From Hyphomicrobium sp. (lineage in GTDB: Bacteria; Pseudomonadota; Alphaproteobacteria; Rhizobiales; Hyphomicrobiaceae), in NCBI GenBank assembly GCA_025351425.1, contig JANXVY010000085.1, positions 1-51,527 on the forward strand: 51,527 bases of DNA, in the 5' to 3' direction. The translations under genes were made by a program, and so were the position numbers. Positions 1 to 9,996 of the stretch are shown piece by piece (the first letter of the stretch is position 1; every line of letters starts with the position of its first letter). The notes below the pieces were generated by a model that saw only the letters and a program-made list of their open reading frames with translations, was not told the origin of the DNA and did no database searches.

Positions 1-71
1 TGCTCTAGGTTCTTGATATTGTCGCATTTTCTGCGACGAACCGGTATCCACTTCGTCGGAAAATGCTCTAG
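1..71. repeat. Dispersed RIME-like palindromic repeat, copy 1 (left part cut by window edge)
   Basis: This is the right-hand module of a repeat seen again at 13858-13963 and 25723-25855. It starts with TGCTCTAG (the end of the left hairpin), then a TTGTCGCATTTTC segment, then CGACGAACCGG and CACTTCGTCGG, and ends AAAATGCTCTAG. CGACGAA and TTCGTCG form an internal stem, and GCATTTTC pairs with GAAAATGC. It lies in noncoding DNA downstream of rnhA. The architecture resembles the intergenic mosaic (RIME-type) elements of alphaproteobacteria; the family name is my inference. Confidence 0.8.
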
Positions 72-162
72 TCCCGCCGGCTTGACGGAATTGGCGCCTT
101 GTTGAATTGCAAACCTTGGCCGTCTGTCACCGCACAGGCAGCGGCACCGCGGCAGAGTTCGT

Positions 163-645
163 TCACGAATTCGGCTTGCCTTTGAACGGGGCCATACCTT
201 CACGCGCGAGTTCGTCGGCGCGTTCATTTTCGGGGTGGCCCGCGTGGCCCTTAACCCATTGCCAAATCACGTCATGTTTGGCGCGCGCAAGTTCGAGGCG
301 CTGCCACAACTCGGCATTCTTGACGGGCTTCCTGTCGGCGGTTTTCCAGCCGTTCTTCTTCCAGCCGTGGATCCATTTGCTGATGCCGTCCTTGACGTAG
401 TTGCTGTCGGTATACAACGTTACCTTGCAGCGACTTTTCAAGGCCTCAAGCGCCGAGATGGCGGCCATCAACTCCATCCGGTTGTTGGTCGTGTTGGCTT
501 CGCCGCCCGACATCTCCTTGCGTGCGTCGCCCATGGTGAGGATCGCGCCCCAGCCGCCGGGGCCCGGGTTTCCCGAGCACGCGCCATCCGTATAGATCAC
601 CACCGCTTTCGGCGGCGGTAAAGCTGCCGGTTCATCGCCCGCCAT
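163..645 (-). CDS. rnhA: Ribonuclease HI
   Basis: Encodes a 160-residue RNase HI, which cleaves the RNA strand of RNA-DNA hybrids (R-loops, Okazaki primers) in the cytoplasm. The four metal-binding carboxylates are visible: D20 in [12 protein letters not shown]58 in NNRMEL, D80 in YTDSNYV and D144 in NERADEL. The mobile-loop histidine H134 sits in KGHAGHPEN. Length is normal for the family (about 150-160). The start codon overlaps the thrB stop by one base (TAATG), so the two are translationally coupled; thrB-rnhA adjacency is common in alphaproteobacteria. Very secure. Confidence 0.97.
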   Translation of the reverse strand: MAGDEPAALPPPKAVVIYTDGACSGNPGPGGWGAILTMGDARKEMSGGEANTTNNRMELMAAISALEALKSRCKVTLYTDSNYVKDGISKWIHGWKKNGWKTADRKPVKNAELWQRLELARAKHDVIWQWVKGHAGHPENERADELAREGMAPFKGKPNS

Positions 646-1616
646 TATGCGCCGCCCCCGTAATCTGCAATCGATCGCGCCTGCTGGTGGAACCGCAGCC
701 GTGCCACATAGTCGAGCGGATTGTGGGGCGTCACCAGCGCGCCCAGCGGTTGGTTAAGCCAATCATAGGACCGCGTTAGCAGAAATCGCAGGCTCGCGGC
801 GCGGGCCAGCACCGGCATCGCCGCGCGTTCGGCCGTGGTCAGTGCGCGAACCCCGTCATAGCCCGCCAGGAGGGCTGCGCCCTTGGCGCGATCGAACGCA
901 TGGCCGTCGCCGTCTTCAAAACACCACGCGTTGAGGCAGATCGCGATGTCGTAGGACAGCGCATCGTTGCAGGCGAAATAGAAGTCGATCAGGCCCGATA
1001 ATTGACCCTCCGCGAAGAACACGTTGTCGGGGAACAGGTCGGCGTGGATGACGCCTTGCGGCAGTCCCGCTGGCAGCCCGCCCGCGTGGGCCGCCAATTC
1101 GACTTCGATCATCGACCGCAGGCCCGGCAAGATCTCATCGGCCCGGCTCGAAAACCGCGCATAAAGCGGCGGCCAGCCTTTAGGCCCAAGGGCGTTGGCG
1201 CGGTACATGCCGAAGTCGGCGCTCGCCAGATGCAACTCGGCCAGCGCACGGCCAAGCTGGCCGCAATGGTCCAGCTTGGGGCGCTTCACGGACACGCCGT
1301 CCAGGAACGTGATCAGCGCCGCCAGCCTGCCATTGAGTTCGCCCAGTGTCTCGCCGGTGCGGTCGGCGACCGGAACGGGGCAGCGCACGCCGCGCTTTGC
1401 GAGGTGCTGCTTCAGCTTCAAGAAGTACGGCAGGTCGGCGACGTTGACGCGCTTTTCGTACAGCGTGAGGATATATCGGCCCCGGTCCGTCCTGACTAAA
1501 TAGTTCGTATTTTCAACGCCTTCTGCAATACCTTTGTAGAACTGCAGGCGGCCGCAATCATAGCGCGCGAGAAACGCCGCGAGGTCTTCGTCGGTCACTT
1601 CGGTGTAAACGGCCAT
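645..1616 (-). CDS. thrB: Homoserine kinase (APH-fold type)
   Basis: A 323-residue homoserine kinase that phosphorylates homoserine in threonine biosynthesis. It belongs to the aminoglycoside-phosphotransferase-like ThrB family used by many proteobacteria, not the GHMP type. N-terminal residues 33-60 (ENTNYLV...YILTLYEKR) form the nucleotide-binding lobe. The catalytic loop HADLFPDNV is at 191-199 and the metal-binding GLIDFYFA segment at 208-215. It lies 9 bases downstream of ispH and overlaps rnhA, so ispH-thrB-rnhA is probably one transcript. Confidence 0.95.
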   Translation of the reverse strand: MAVYTEVTDEDLAAFLARYDCGRLQFYKGIAEGVENTNYLVRTDRGRYILTLYEKRVNVADLPYFLKLKQHLAKRGVRCPVPVADRTGETLGELNGRLAALITFLDGVSVKRPKLDHCGQLGRALAELHLASADFGMYRANALGPKGWPPLYARFSSRADEILPGLRSMIEVELAAHAGGLPAGLPQGVIHADLFPDNVFFAEGQLSGLIDFYFACNDALSYDIAICLNAWCFEDGDGHAFDRAKGAALLAGYDGVRALTTAERAAMPVLARAASLRFLLTRSYDWLNQPLGALVTPHNPLDYVARLRFHQQARSIADYGGGA

Positions 1617-1625
1617 GGATGTCGA

Positions 1626-2630
1626 CTACTGCGCTGCGGCGGGGGTGTCGCGCAGTTCGCGCGGAACATTGAACGCGATGTTTTCCTGGGCGGTCGCCAC
1701 AACCTCGACGGTCACCGCATAACGGGTCCGGAATGCGTCGATCACCTCGTTGACCAGCTGTTCGGGGGCGGAGGCGCCCGCCGTCACGCCCAGCGTCGTT
1801 ATGGTTCCCAGCTGTTGCCAGGGAATGTCGGCGGCACGCTGCACGAGATAGGCCTTGCGGCAGCCCTCCCGTTCAGCCACCTCGACCAAACGCTGCGAGT
1901 TCGACGAATTGGGGGCGCCCACGACGAGCAGCGCCTCAACCTGGTCTGCTATCGCCTTGACCGAGGTCTGGCGGTTGGTCGTCGCGTAGCAGATGTCTTC
2001 TTTGGCAGGGCCGGAAATGGCGGGGAACCGGCTTTTCAGTACCGCGACGATCGCCGACGTATCGTCGACCGACAGCGTCGTCTGGGTGACGTAGGCGAGC
2101 TTTGCGGGGTCGCGCGGCGTGAAGGCGCTGGCCTCCGCTTCGGTCTCGATCAGCTCGATCGCGCCGGCGGGCAGCTGGCCCATGGTGCCAACGACTTCGG
2201 GGTGTCCGGTATGGCCGATCATCACGATCTGGTGGCCTTCCAGGTGATGGCGCGCGGCTTCGTTGTGGACCTTGAAGACCAGCGGGCACGTTGCGTCGAG
2301 GACAAATAGATTTCGCAGCCGTGCCGCCTGGGGTACCGATTTGGCCACACCATGGGCCGAAAAAATCACCGGTTGGGCGGTATCGGGGATTTCGTCGATT
2401 TCTTCCACAAAAACCGCACCTTTGGCCTTCAAACTGTCAACAACGAATCGATTATGAACAATCTCGTGGCGCACGTAGACCGGCGCGCCGAACTTCGAAA
2501 GTGCCAGTTCTACAATCTGAATCGCCCGGTCGACTCCGGCACAAAAGCCGCGTGGCGCTGCCAGCAGCACCCGCAGAGGCGGACGCGGCGGACTGACGGA
2601 TGGGGGCGTATCGGGTAGCGCGGACGACAT
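1626..2630 (-). CDS. ispH: 4-hydroxy-3-methylbut-2-enyl diphosphate reductase
   Basis: IspH (LytB) is the last enzyme of the MEP isoprenoid pathway and makes IPP and DMAPP with a 4Fe-4S cluster. The three cluster cysteines are seen at about C30 (PRGFCAGVD), C115 (DATCPL) and C214 ([10 protein letters not shown]). Family motifs [23 protein letters not shown] and PNSSNSQRL are intact. I chose the ATG at 2630 (334 residues) because the conserved part begins soon after it. An in-frame ATG at 2669 would add 13 basic residues; neither has a strong Shine-Dalgarno. First gene of the probable ispH-thrB-rnhA operon. Confidence 0.95.
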   Translation of the reverse strand: MSSALPDTPPSVSPPRPPLRVLLAAPRGFCAGVDRAIQIVELALSKFGAPVYVRHEIVHNRFVVDSLKAKGAVFVEEIDEIPDTAQPVIFSAHGVAKSVPQAARLRNLFVLDATCPLVFKVHNEAARHHLEGHQIVMIGHTGHPEVVGTMGQLPAGAIELIETEAEASAFTPRDPAKLAYVTQTTLSVDDTSAIVAVLKSRFPAISGPAKEDICYATTNRQTSVKAIADQVEALLVVGAPNSSNSQRLVEVAEREGCRKAYLVQRAADIPWQQLGTITTLGVTAGASAPEQLVNEVIDAFRTRYAVTVEVVATAQENIAFNVPRELRDTPAAAQ

Positions 2631-2962
2631 CGTTGAACCGTTTCTCACTGCAAGTTTTCGACGCCGCATAACGTTTGGCGCAACCTCAGCATAGGTGATA
2701 CAGTTTGATGGGGAATACGACTAGAGCCTTCACAAATGAGGGCAACAGTATCGGGGGGAGCAGACCTGACGTCCATCACGTTGGGGCTGGTTACGTTGGG
2801 CCTGGTTACAAAGTGCTGGGCCACCAAGTGGTGGTCGGCATCAGGTTTGGGGACAATCGCTTCGCATCTCATTTCGGCCGTGCTGATGCTTCATCAGGCG
2901 GCATCGATGTTGGCGCGGGCCGTAAGAACAAAGTGGCACGAGTGTTGATACGCAGCAAGACG
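2631..2962. other. Intergenic region between ispH and lipoprotein gene, with tandem repeat
   Basis: This 330-base divergent spacer must hold the promoters of ispH (leftward) and the lipoprotein gene (rightward). It contains a 15-base tandem duplication with one mismatch (2780-2794 and 2795-2809, GTTGGGGCTGGTTAC then GTTGGGCCTGGTTAC). A small inverted repeat CCACCAAGTGGTGG lies at 2821-2834. The reading frames crossing it look unlike real proteins. Confidence 0.5.
2780..2809. repeat. 15-bp tandem duplication
   Basis: Two head-to-tail copies of GTTGGGNCTGGTTAC differ at one base. They are in the spacer upstream of both ispH and the lipoprotein gene. They could be a duplicated protein-binding site or simple slippage; nothing in the sequence decides. 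Confidence 0.75.
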
Positions 2963-3613
2963 ATGGCCAATATCATGGCCAAGACGTGTGCCTGGGTCGG
3001 CGCGCTCAGCCTCGGCGCAATGGCGCTCTCCGGGTGCGGTATGTCTTCACTCACGTCCGGGCTTGGCAGCAGCGTGTTCGGCGGCAGCCCCACGGCCGCC
3101 AAAAGCGACGTGAAGACCGTTTCGGAAGACCAGCTGCTGTCGGCGGCCAAGTCGGGCGATGGTTCGGCGCCGGCGGCCATCGGGAGCGATGCGGGCGGTT
3201 GTCCGCGGTTTGTCGTCGGCCAGCGCGACAACAACCTCACGATTTACGAAGCCGGACGATTGGGCGACGGTCTCGCCATCATCCATCGCGGCGAGATCAC
3301 CAAAACCGGCCGCGAGTGCCAGATCGAACCAGGCAAGGTCACCGTTCGGTACGGCTTCGCCGGCCGGGTGCTGCTCGGACCCAAGGGCAAGAGCGGCGTC
3401 ATCCAGCTGCCCGTCACTATCACCGTCACCGACGCAAAGCGCGAGAAGATCGCGACCGACAAGCTCAAGGTCGACGTCGATATTCAGGTCGACAAGCCGA
3501 TCGGTTATTTCTCGGCCGTTAAGGCGATCACGATTCCCATTCCCGAAGGTTCGCGTCCTGGCGAATTCGAAATCCTGGTCGGGTTCGATCGCGCGGTTCC
3601 CGGCGCCGGGTAA
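2963..3613 (+). CDS. Putative outer-membrane lipoprotein, unknown function
   Basis: A 216-residue protein with a lipoprotein signal: basic start, hydrophobic WVGALSLGAMAL and lipobox LSGC at about residues 22-25, followed by a Ser/Gly-rich linker. The rest (about 75-216) is predicted beta-rich, for example VTVRYGFAGRVLLGP and IQLPVTITVTD, and ends with a conserved-looking EFEILVGFDR. I recognise the general look of a conserved alphaproteobacterial lipoprotein but no named family. The frame is open further upstream, but the ATG at 2963 gives the proper signal peptide. Followed closely by a small membrane protein. Confidence 0.8.
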   Translation: MANIMAKTCAWVGALSLGAMALSGCGMSSLTSGLGSSVFGGSPTAAKSDVKTVSEDQLLSAAKSGDGSAPAAIGSDAGGCPRFVVGQRDNNLTIYEAGRLGDGLAIIHRGEITKTGRECQIEPGKVTVRYGFAGRVLLGPKGKSGVIQLPVTITVTDAKREKIATDKLKVDVDIQVDKPIGYFSAVKAITIPIPEGSRPGEFEILVGFDRAVPGAG

Positions 3614-3684
3614 CGCGGCGTTTACGTCCCTTTGATAGCGTGACCGCTGTTACGTCTTTGCCCATCAGCCGCCAGGAGCGACGC

Positions 3685-3915
3685 ATGGTTGCCGATACGC
3701 GCGAATTGCATAGTTCCGGCGTTGGCGGAGCGCTCAAGCTCGTTGCGCTCATGGCGGTGCTGGCGCTGGCCGTTCTGGGCTCGTTCGTGGTGCTCGATGT
3801 GCTCCCGCGCGCTGCGTTTGCCGAAGTTTCCGTCAAAGTTCTGTCGCTGGCCGCCATCGCAGGCCTGACGTCGGTCGCCGTCTGGGTGCTGATGCGCGCC
3901 GGTCGTCGCGGTTGA
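3685..3915 (+). CDS. Small membrane protein, unknown function
   Basis: A 76-residue protein with two hydrophobic segments: about 14-38 (LKLVALMAVLALAVLGSFVV) and about 50-70 (VLSLAAIAGLTSVAVWVLM). It ends in basic residues, suggesting a two-helix inner-membrane protein with a cytoplasmic tail. The ATG at 3685 is preferred over 3640 because AGGAG lies 8 bases upstream of it (3672-3676). It is 71 bases after the lipoprotein gene and may be co-transcribed. No family recognised. Confidence 0.6.
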   Translation: MVADTRELHSSGVGGALKLVALMAVLALAVLGSFVVLDVLPRAAFAEVSVKVLSLAAIAGLTSVAVWVLMRAGRRG

Positions 3916-4125
3916 CGTCCATACGTTTTCGGGGTTTCGAGCCGTCAGTGACGCGTCGCGCTGCAGCGGCAGCGGACAACGATATCGATCACCCGCTGCT
4001 ACACGCTGTCCCATCACATTTTGCCGTCGTGATCGTGCCGCGCGGAGCAGGACCGCGACTTCAGCCGCGCGACTTCGACACCATTGCCGCCGTAGCTGCT
4101 GATCAGGAAGGCAGCGATGAGACAA

Positions 4126-4722
4126 TCAGGCAGGGACGCCTGACGCATCCGGCACGACGATGGCGAAAATGTCGGTCAGGGCTGCCAACGCGACTTCTTG
4201 GACCTCTTGCGCGGGCAGGGAGCCGCCGCCGACCTTGGGCAACGACCGGGTTGCCGTTGCGGATGCGACGACGCTCGGGCGATAACCATGATTGAACGCG
4301 GCCCGCGCTGTCGAGTTCACGCAGACGTGGGTCATGAACCCTGCCAGCACCAGATCGGTCACGCCGTAGGATTTGAGCCTGGCGTCGAGATCGGTCTTTT
4401 CGAACGAACTTGGATAGGCCTTGGTGATGACCGGCTCGCCTTCGCGCGGGGCGACGATATCTGCGATCCGGCCGATTTGGGCGCGCACATCGTAGGGCGT
4501 GCCCACGCCTGCATCGTGCTGGATGTGGATAATGGGTGTGCCTGCCGAGCGGGCCCGCTCCAGCAATTCGGCACAAATCAGGAGTGCGGGTTCAACGCCT
4601 TCCAGCTGCATGACGCCGTGCCGGTAGGTGTTCTGGCAATCAATCATGATCAGCGCGGATTTCGACAAGGGCGCCGGGACGGTCGGAAGCTGCAGCAGAT
4701 CTCGAAGGGTCGGGCCGGCCAT
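4126..4722 (-). CDS. Isochorismatase-family cysteine hydrolase
   Basis: A 198-residue cytosolic hydrolase of the isochorismatase/nicotinamidase superfamily. The catalytic triad is visible as D28 (LIMIDCQNTY), K101 (ITKAYPSSF) and C134 (GFMTHVCVNSTARAA). The GFMTHVCV block with the preceding cis-peptide-type turn is typical. Substrate cannot be read from sequence: nicotinamide, isochorismate, carbamoyl compounds and others are possible. It lies 37 bases downstream of the DUF779 gene, on the same strand as the aldehyde dehydrogenase, so it may be the last gene of that unit. Confidence 0.88.
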   Translation of the reverse strand: MAGPTLRDLLQLPTVPAPLSKSALIMIDCQNTYRHGVMQLEGVEPALLICAELLERARSAGTPIIHIQHDAGVGTPYDVRAQIGRIADIVAPREGEPVITKAYPSSFEKTDLDARLKSYGVTDLVLAGFMTHVCVNSTARAAFNHGYRPSVVASATATRSLPKVGGGSLPAQEVQEVALAALTDIFAIVVPDASGVPA

Positions 4723-4759
4723 GGGGGTTGCTCCAATGAGACTGGTTTAGCGGGGCGGA

Positions 4760-5143
4760 TCAGACCGCGGGTCGCACGCTTGGGGGGGTAGGTTTAAGTT
4801 CGGCTAACTCTGCGTCCGTGAATATGCGGCCGCGGGTCAGGAAGCGGATGCCTTCAGGAATTTCGAGCGAGAAGCTTGCGCCGCGGCCCTTGACTACGTC
4901 GATGATGAGCTGGGTGTGTTCCCACAGCTTGTATTGTTCGGCTGCGATGTGAAATTCGGCGGTGCCGATCTTGCCGAGCAGGACGTCTCCACCGCCCCAC
5001 TTGAATTCACCTTGCTGGAAGCACATAGGCGAACTGCCGTCGCAGCATCCGCCCGATTGATGGAATGCCAGCGTGCCGTGCTTCGCCGTCAACGTTTCGA
5101 TCCAAACCCGCGCTTCGTCCGTCGCGACAACCCGCTCGACCAT
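4760..5143 (-). CDS. DUF779 domain-containing protein
   Basis: A 127-residue protein matching DUF779. Typical features are the cysteine-rich QSGGCCDGSSPMCF motif near residues 29-42, GDVLLGKI, and the closing RGRIFTDAEL. DUF779 genes are found next to NAD-dependent aldehyde dehydrogenases in many bacteria, and here it sits 55 bases downstream of one. The Cys pattern suggests metal binding, which is inference. Function unknown; the context points to aldehyde or alcohol oxidation. Confidence 0.88.
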   Translation of the reverse strand: MVERVVATDEARVWIETLTAKHGTLAFHQSGGCCDGSSPMCFQQGEFKWGGGDVLLGKIGTAEFHIAAEQYKLWEHTQLIIDVVKGRGASFSLEIPEGIRFLTRGRIFTDAELAELKPTPPSVRPAV

Positions 5144-5198
5144 GAGATTCTCCAGTTCGCGGAGTTTCCCCTCCCCGCAGAGGAGGAGGGGAGAAGTG

Positions 5199-6719
<1,521 letters not shown>

Positions 6720-6751
6720 GTGAACGATCCTCCGGGGGCTTTTTTTGTCGT

Positions 6752-6771
6752 TATGCTATGTTGAGCATAGC
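6752..6771. promoter_or_regulatory. Overlapping inverted repeats upstream of aldehyde dehydrogenase
   Basis: TATGCT/AGCATA (6752-6757, 6764-6769) and GCTATG/CATAGC (6755-6760, 6766-6771) form two overlapping perfect inverted repeats about 35-50 bases upstream of the dehydrogenase start. They may be an operator or a leader hairpin. They are in the best place for regulation of the aldehyde operon, but no regulator gene is adjacent. Confidence 0.4.
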
Positions 6772-7046
6772 GTGGCCCAAATAGCGGCACCCGGCAACGA
6801 AAGAAAATTGTACTTTCTGGCAGGTTCGGATCGGCGGACTTGCGGGGCCGCTGCAGCTGGCAGGCCGCCGCGGCACGCAAGCGAGGCTATCGAACGGCGG
6901 CCGGATAGCTCGCGTCGCGACAATTGACAGCGCGGGCTGCTTCGCTGACAAGTTGACGCTCATTCTGATTTCAATGCTGCTGGTTGGCGTGCAGGCGCAG
7001 CCGGCCTGCCGTACCTCGTGGCGCGGCGACCCAAAGAAAGCGCACC
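6772..7046. other. Divergent intergenic region
   Basis: The rest of this spacer separates the dehydrogenase (leftward) from the aminotransferase (rightward). I see no gene and no convincing promoter hexamers. An in-frame upstream extension of the aminotransferase to 6984 is arginine-rich and unlike the family, so I treat it as untranslated. Confidence 0.4.
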
Positions 7047-8288
7047 ATGAAGGACGAGCCGATGGACCCGTTGATGCCGACCGAGCCGCGTTACGCCCGC
7101 CGGGCCGACGGCATGAAGGCGTCGGAAATTCGCGAGCTGCTGAAGGTTCTTAACCGGCCTGGCATCATCTCGTTCGGCGGCGGCATTCCCGATCCTGTGC
7201 TGTTTCCGGCGGACGAGGCCAAGGAGGCCTATCGCGCCATCCTCACCGATCCCGTGCAAATGGCGTGCGGGCTGCAATATTCGGTCAGCGAGGGCTTTGA
7301 GCCGCTCAGGGAATGGATCGCGCAGCACATGGGCTTGCTCGGCGTGCCGTGCAAACCCGACAACATCGTCATCACGTCGGGGTCGCAGCAGGCGCTCGAA
7401 TTCCTGGGCAAATTGTTCTTGACCGAGGGTGACACCGCGATCGTCGAAGCGCCAACGTATCTGGGCGCGTTGCAGGCGTTTTCGGCGTATGAACCTCACT
7501 ACGACACGATCACGCCCAAGCACGGCAACCGCACGCCGCAGTCGTACGTGGAAGCTGCGGCCAAGCAGGGCGGCAGCGTCAAGTTTCTCTATGTCGTGCC
7601 GGATTTCGCAAACCCGTCGGGCGAGACGTTGACGCGTGCGCAGCGCGAGGGGTTGCTCGACCTTGCCGGGGAACTCGATGCGCCGATCTTCGAGGACACC
7701 GCCTATTCCGCCCTGCGGTTCGAGGGTGAGACGGTTCCTTGCATCCAGGCGATCGATGTCGCCCGCCATGGCGGGGACATCAACCGTTCGCGCGTGATCT
7801 ATTGCGGCACGTTCTCGAAAACTCTGACGCCGGGGCTGCGGATCGGCTGGGTGTGCGCGGCCGAGCCGATCGTGCGCCGGGTCGTGCTGATCAAGCAGGC
7901 ATCCGATCTCAACACGTCGAACATAAACCAGATGGTGATGCACCGTCTCGCCGAGCGGACTTACACTACGCAGGTCGAAAAGGCTCGGGCGCTCTACCGG
8001 CCGCGCCGGGACGCCATGCATGAGGCGTTGCTCAAACATATGCCGGCAGGCGTTACCTGGACCAAGCCGGAGGGTGGGCTGTTCATCTGGCTGACGCTGC
8101 CGCCCCATTTCAACGGGTCCAAGCTGCTCAAGCGGGCGGTGGAAGAATTCAATGTCGCGTTCGTGCCGGGGTCGGCGTTTTTCGCAGGGGGCGCGGGTGC
8201 CAATACCATCCGGCTCAGCTATTCGCTGCCGACCGAAGCGCAGATTGCCGACGGCGTCGCGCGGCTCGGAAAACTGTTGGCGAGCTAA
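7047..8288 (+). CDS. PLP-dependent aminotransferase (2-aminoadipate/kynurenine aminotransferase-like)
   Basis: A 413-residue fold-type I aminotransferase. The N-terminal MKASEIRELLKVL..IISFGGGIPDP block and the PLP-lysine motif SKTLTPGLRIGW are typical of the LysN/KAT-II group, stand-alone relatives of MocR regulators. NPSG (PDFANPSGETL) and the late Arg motif (ANTIRLSYS) are also present. These enzymes transfer amino groups from aromatic or long-chain amino acids to 2-oxoglutarate; the substrate here is not decided. The ATG at 7047 follows AAAGAAAG. The gene ends 35 bases before the convergent DUF3592 gene. Confidence 0.92.
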   Translation: MKDEPMDPLMPTEPRYARRADGMKASEIRELLKVLNRPGIISFGGGIPDPVLFPADEAKEAYRAILTDPVQMACGLQYSVSEGFEPLREWIAQHMGLLGVPCKPDNIVITSGSQQALEFLGKLFLTEGDTAIVEAPTYLGALQAFSAYEPHYDTITPKHGNRTPQSYVEAAAKQGGSVKFLYVVPDFANPSGETLTRAQREGLLDLAGELDAPIFEDTAYSALRFEGETVPCIQAIDVARHGGDINRSRVIYCGTFSKTLTPGLRIGWVCAAEPIVRRVVLIKQASDLNTSNINQMVMHRLAERTYTTQVEKARALYRPRRDAMHEALLKHMPAGVTWTKPEGGLFIWLTLPPHFNGSKLLKRAVEEFNVAFVPGSAFFAGGAGANTIRLSYSLPTEAQIADGVARLGKLLAS

Positions 8289-8323
8289 CTGGCTGGAGCT
8301 CAGGGCGACGCGCCTGCTGCTGG

Positions 8324-8803
8324 TCACTGCCGAACGGTCAAGATGGCCGCCAGTACCATTACTCCGCTCAGGCCCGCGACCAGCAGCCCGACCGCATGGC
8401 CGATGAACACCGTCTGGTCGTCGGGGCTTGCGAAAAACCAAGGCTTCATCACGTAGCGGACGCGCAGGGGTTGATCGGGCGGCCAGACGGGTTCTTCCCG
8501 GCCGGTATTCCAAATCAGCTGACGCATGGCGCCGTCAGAGGTTTGAAAGCTGACGGTTGGAAAATATAAGTAAACCGGGGTGTTACCGGCGTCCGATCCG
8601 TCATGCTGGCGCGTCCAACCGACGATTTCGGCGGGCACTGCCGTTCCTCGCACGTACGCCCAATAGCGCCAAGCGAGGCAGACGAGCGCGCCGGCCGCGA
8701 TAACGGGAGATGTGGCCAGGAAAAGCACGAAGGCCAGCAGCATTCCCAGAAGTCTTGCCAGCCCTTCGATCGGTTTGACAATCGTCTGCGGCGTCATGTT
8801 CAA
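8324..8803 (-). CDS. DUF3592-type membrane protein
   Basis: A 159-residue protein with hydrophobic segments at about 15-45 (LGMLLAFVLFLATSPVIAAG) and about 132-156 (AVGLLVAGLSGVMVLAAILT). Between them is a domain with VYLYFPTVSFQTSDG and PLRVRYVMKPWFF, the layout of DUF3592. It follows the ATP synthase b subunit gene by 28 bases on the same strand and may be co-transcribed with the F0 operon. No role in ATP synthase is known for this family. Confidence 0.75.
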   Translation of the reverse strand: MNMTPQTIVKPIEGLARLLGMLLAFVLFLATSPVIAAGALVCLAWRYWAYVRGTAVPAEIVGWTRQHDGSDAGNTPVYLYFPTVSFQTSDGAMRQLIWNTGREEPVWPPDQPLRVRYVMKPWFFASPDDQTVFIGHAVGLLVAGLSGVMVLAAILTVRQ

Positions 8804-8831
8804 TCCGTTGTCCGAATTGAACCGGGTTACT

Positions 8832-9329
8832 TCAGTTCAACTTCGATCGCAGATCAGAAATGCTGGCGTCGATGAGGCTTGTGGCCGTGTTGCCTGTGGC
8901 TTTGGCGGCCAGGATCTTGGCGGAGGCGGCCAGTGCGCCGTCGACGGCGGTCTGGCGAACGTCGGCAATAGCCTGGGCTTCGGCGCGGGCGATTTTTTCC
9001 TCCGCCTGCCTGGTGCGGCGTTCCAACGCCTCGGCCAGCTGCTTACGGGTCTCGGTTGCCATCGACTCGGCTTCGCGCTTGGCGTTGTCGACGATGATTT
9101 TCGCTTCGCCTTCGGCCTCGCGCTGCTTTCGTTGATAGTCGGCCAGGAGCGTCTGGGCTTCTTCGCGAAGGCGGCGGGCTTCATCCAACTCGTTGCGGAT
9201 GGTGTCGGCGCGGCCGTCCAGAGCCTTGGCGATCTGGCCGGGGACGCCCGCGCGCCAGATCATGGCAATGAAGATCAAAAACGCGACGAGAACCCAGTAT
9301 TCGGGGTTGTGAATCCATTCCATCGTCAT
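8832..9329 (-). CDS. atpF: F0F1 ATP synthase subunit b
   Basis: A 165-residue peripheral stalk subunit. One N-terminal membrane helix (EYWVLVAFLIFIAMIWRAG) is followed by a long charged alpha-helical, coiled-coil-like tail that binds F1 delta. Its start overlaps the b' stop by 4 bases (ATGA type), showing translational coupling. The presence of both b and b' is usual in alphaproteobacteria, where they form a heterodimeric stalk. Confidence 0.95.
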   Translation of the reverse strand: MTMEWIHNPEYWVLVAFLIFIAMIWRAGVPGQIAKALDGRADTIRNELDEARRLREEAQTLLADYQRKQREAEGEAKIIVDNAKREAESMATETRKQLAEALERRTRQAEEKIARAEAQAIADVRQTAVDGALAASAKILAAKATGNTATSLIDASISDLRSKLN

Positions 9330-9889
9330 TTCCCCGGGAGATGTGCGAGTGCGTTTTTCACTTCGTCGGCGGTTGCTTCATGGCCGATCAGCTGGCTCAC
9401 GATCGCCGCCGCTGTCGTGGCCGCGATGTCGTTGACGCTCGCGAGCGCTTTCGTCTTGGTCGCCGCGATGCGGGCTTCGGCTTCGGTCACCTTGGCGTTC
9501 ATCTGGGCGTCGACGGCGGTCTTTTCGCGGTCGACATCGGCTGCGAGCTTGGCGCGGGTTTCCTTCGCGATGCCGCCGGCGTTGGATTTGGCGTCGTTGA
9601 GCGCCTGCTCATAGGTGGCGAGCGCCTTGTCGGTTTCGCCCTTCAGGCGTTCGGCGGCGTCGAGATCGCGCTTGATGCGATTGGCGCGTTCTTCCAGCAC
9701 GTCGGCGATGCGGGGCAGCGCCTTGCGCGAGAGAATGTAATAGAGCGCGGCAAACGTCAGCGCGAGCCAGATCAACTGGGGCGCGAACGTGTCGGGATTG
9801 AACGGGGGAAAGCTTGCGGCCGCGCCGCCGCCATGGGCTTCAGTGCCGGTGTTGAGCGCCGGAGTGCCGTGCTCGCTTGTGCCTGCCAT
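9326..9889 (-). CDS. F0F1 ATP synthase subunit b'
   Basis: A 187-residue second stalk subunit. A Gly/Ala/His-rich N-terminus precedes the membrane helix QLIWLALTFAALYYILSRKA, then a long helical region (ALPRIADVLEERANRIKRDL...) rich in Ala, Glu and Lys. The FPQLIWL-like entry to the membrane helix is typical of b' (often named atpG or atpF2). It lies between atpE and atpF; a strong hairpin separates it from atpE. Confidence 0.93.
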   Translation of the reverse strand: MAGTSEHGTPALNTGTEAHGGGAAASFPPFNPDTFAPQLIWLALTFAALYYILSRKALPRIADVLEERANRIKRDLDAAERLKGETDKALATYEQALNDAKSNAGGIAKETRAKLAADVDREKTAVDAQMNAKVTEAEARIAATKTKALASVNDIAATTAAAIVSQLIGHEATADEVKNALAHLPGK

Positions 9890-9931
9890 GGGCTGACCTC
9901 GTTAAACCGCGAAAAGAAGAAACCGCGCCAT

Positions 9932-9970
9932 AAAAAACAGGGACGAGACGCCCCGCAAACGGGGCGCCTC
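9932..9970 (-). terminator. Intercistronic hairpin with T-run after atpE
   Basis: Read on the minus strand, an 11-bp stem (GAGGCGCCCCG / CGGGGCGTCTC, one G-T pair; 9960-9970 and 9945-9955) with a TTTG loop is followed, seven bases later, by six T residues (9937-9932). It lies 27 bases downstream of the atpE stop and upstream of b'. It fits a partial terminator or mRNA 3'-end stabiliser giving more subunit c than b/b', matching the multi-copy c ring. Stem and T-run are seen; the role is inference. Confidence 0.7.
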
Positions 9971-9996
9971 ACCTTGAGACGAGACGTGAGGTTCGC

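Noticed and set aside
3912-4295. 127-codon plus-strand frame after the small membrane protein
   Set aside because: Runs antisense into the cysteine hydrolase, Arg-rich, no Shine-Dalgarno. The free part (3916-4125) shows no recognisable gene.
6764-6781. Possible sigma-54 promoter (TTGG-N10-GC) on the minus strand before the aldehyde dehydrogenase
   Set aside because: Only GG and GC cores and a few flanking bases match; it overlaps the inverted repeats, so chance is likely.
6960-8513. 517-codon minus-strand frame over the aminotransferase
   Set aside because: Arg/His-rich shadow of a confident gene, no family features.
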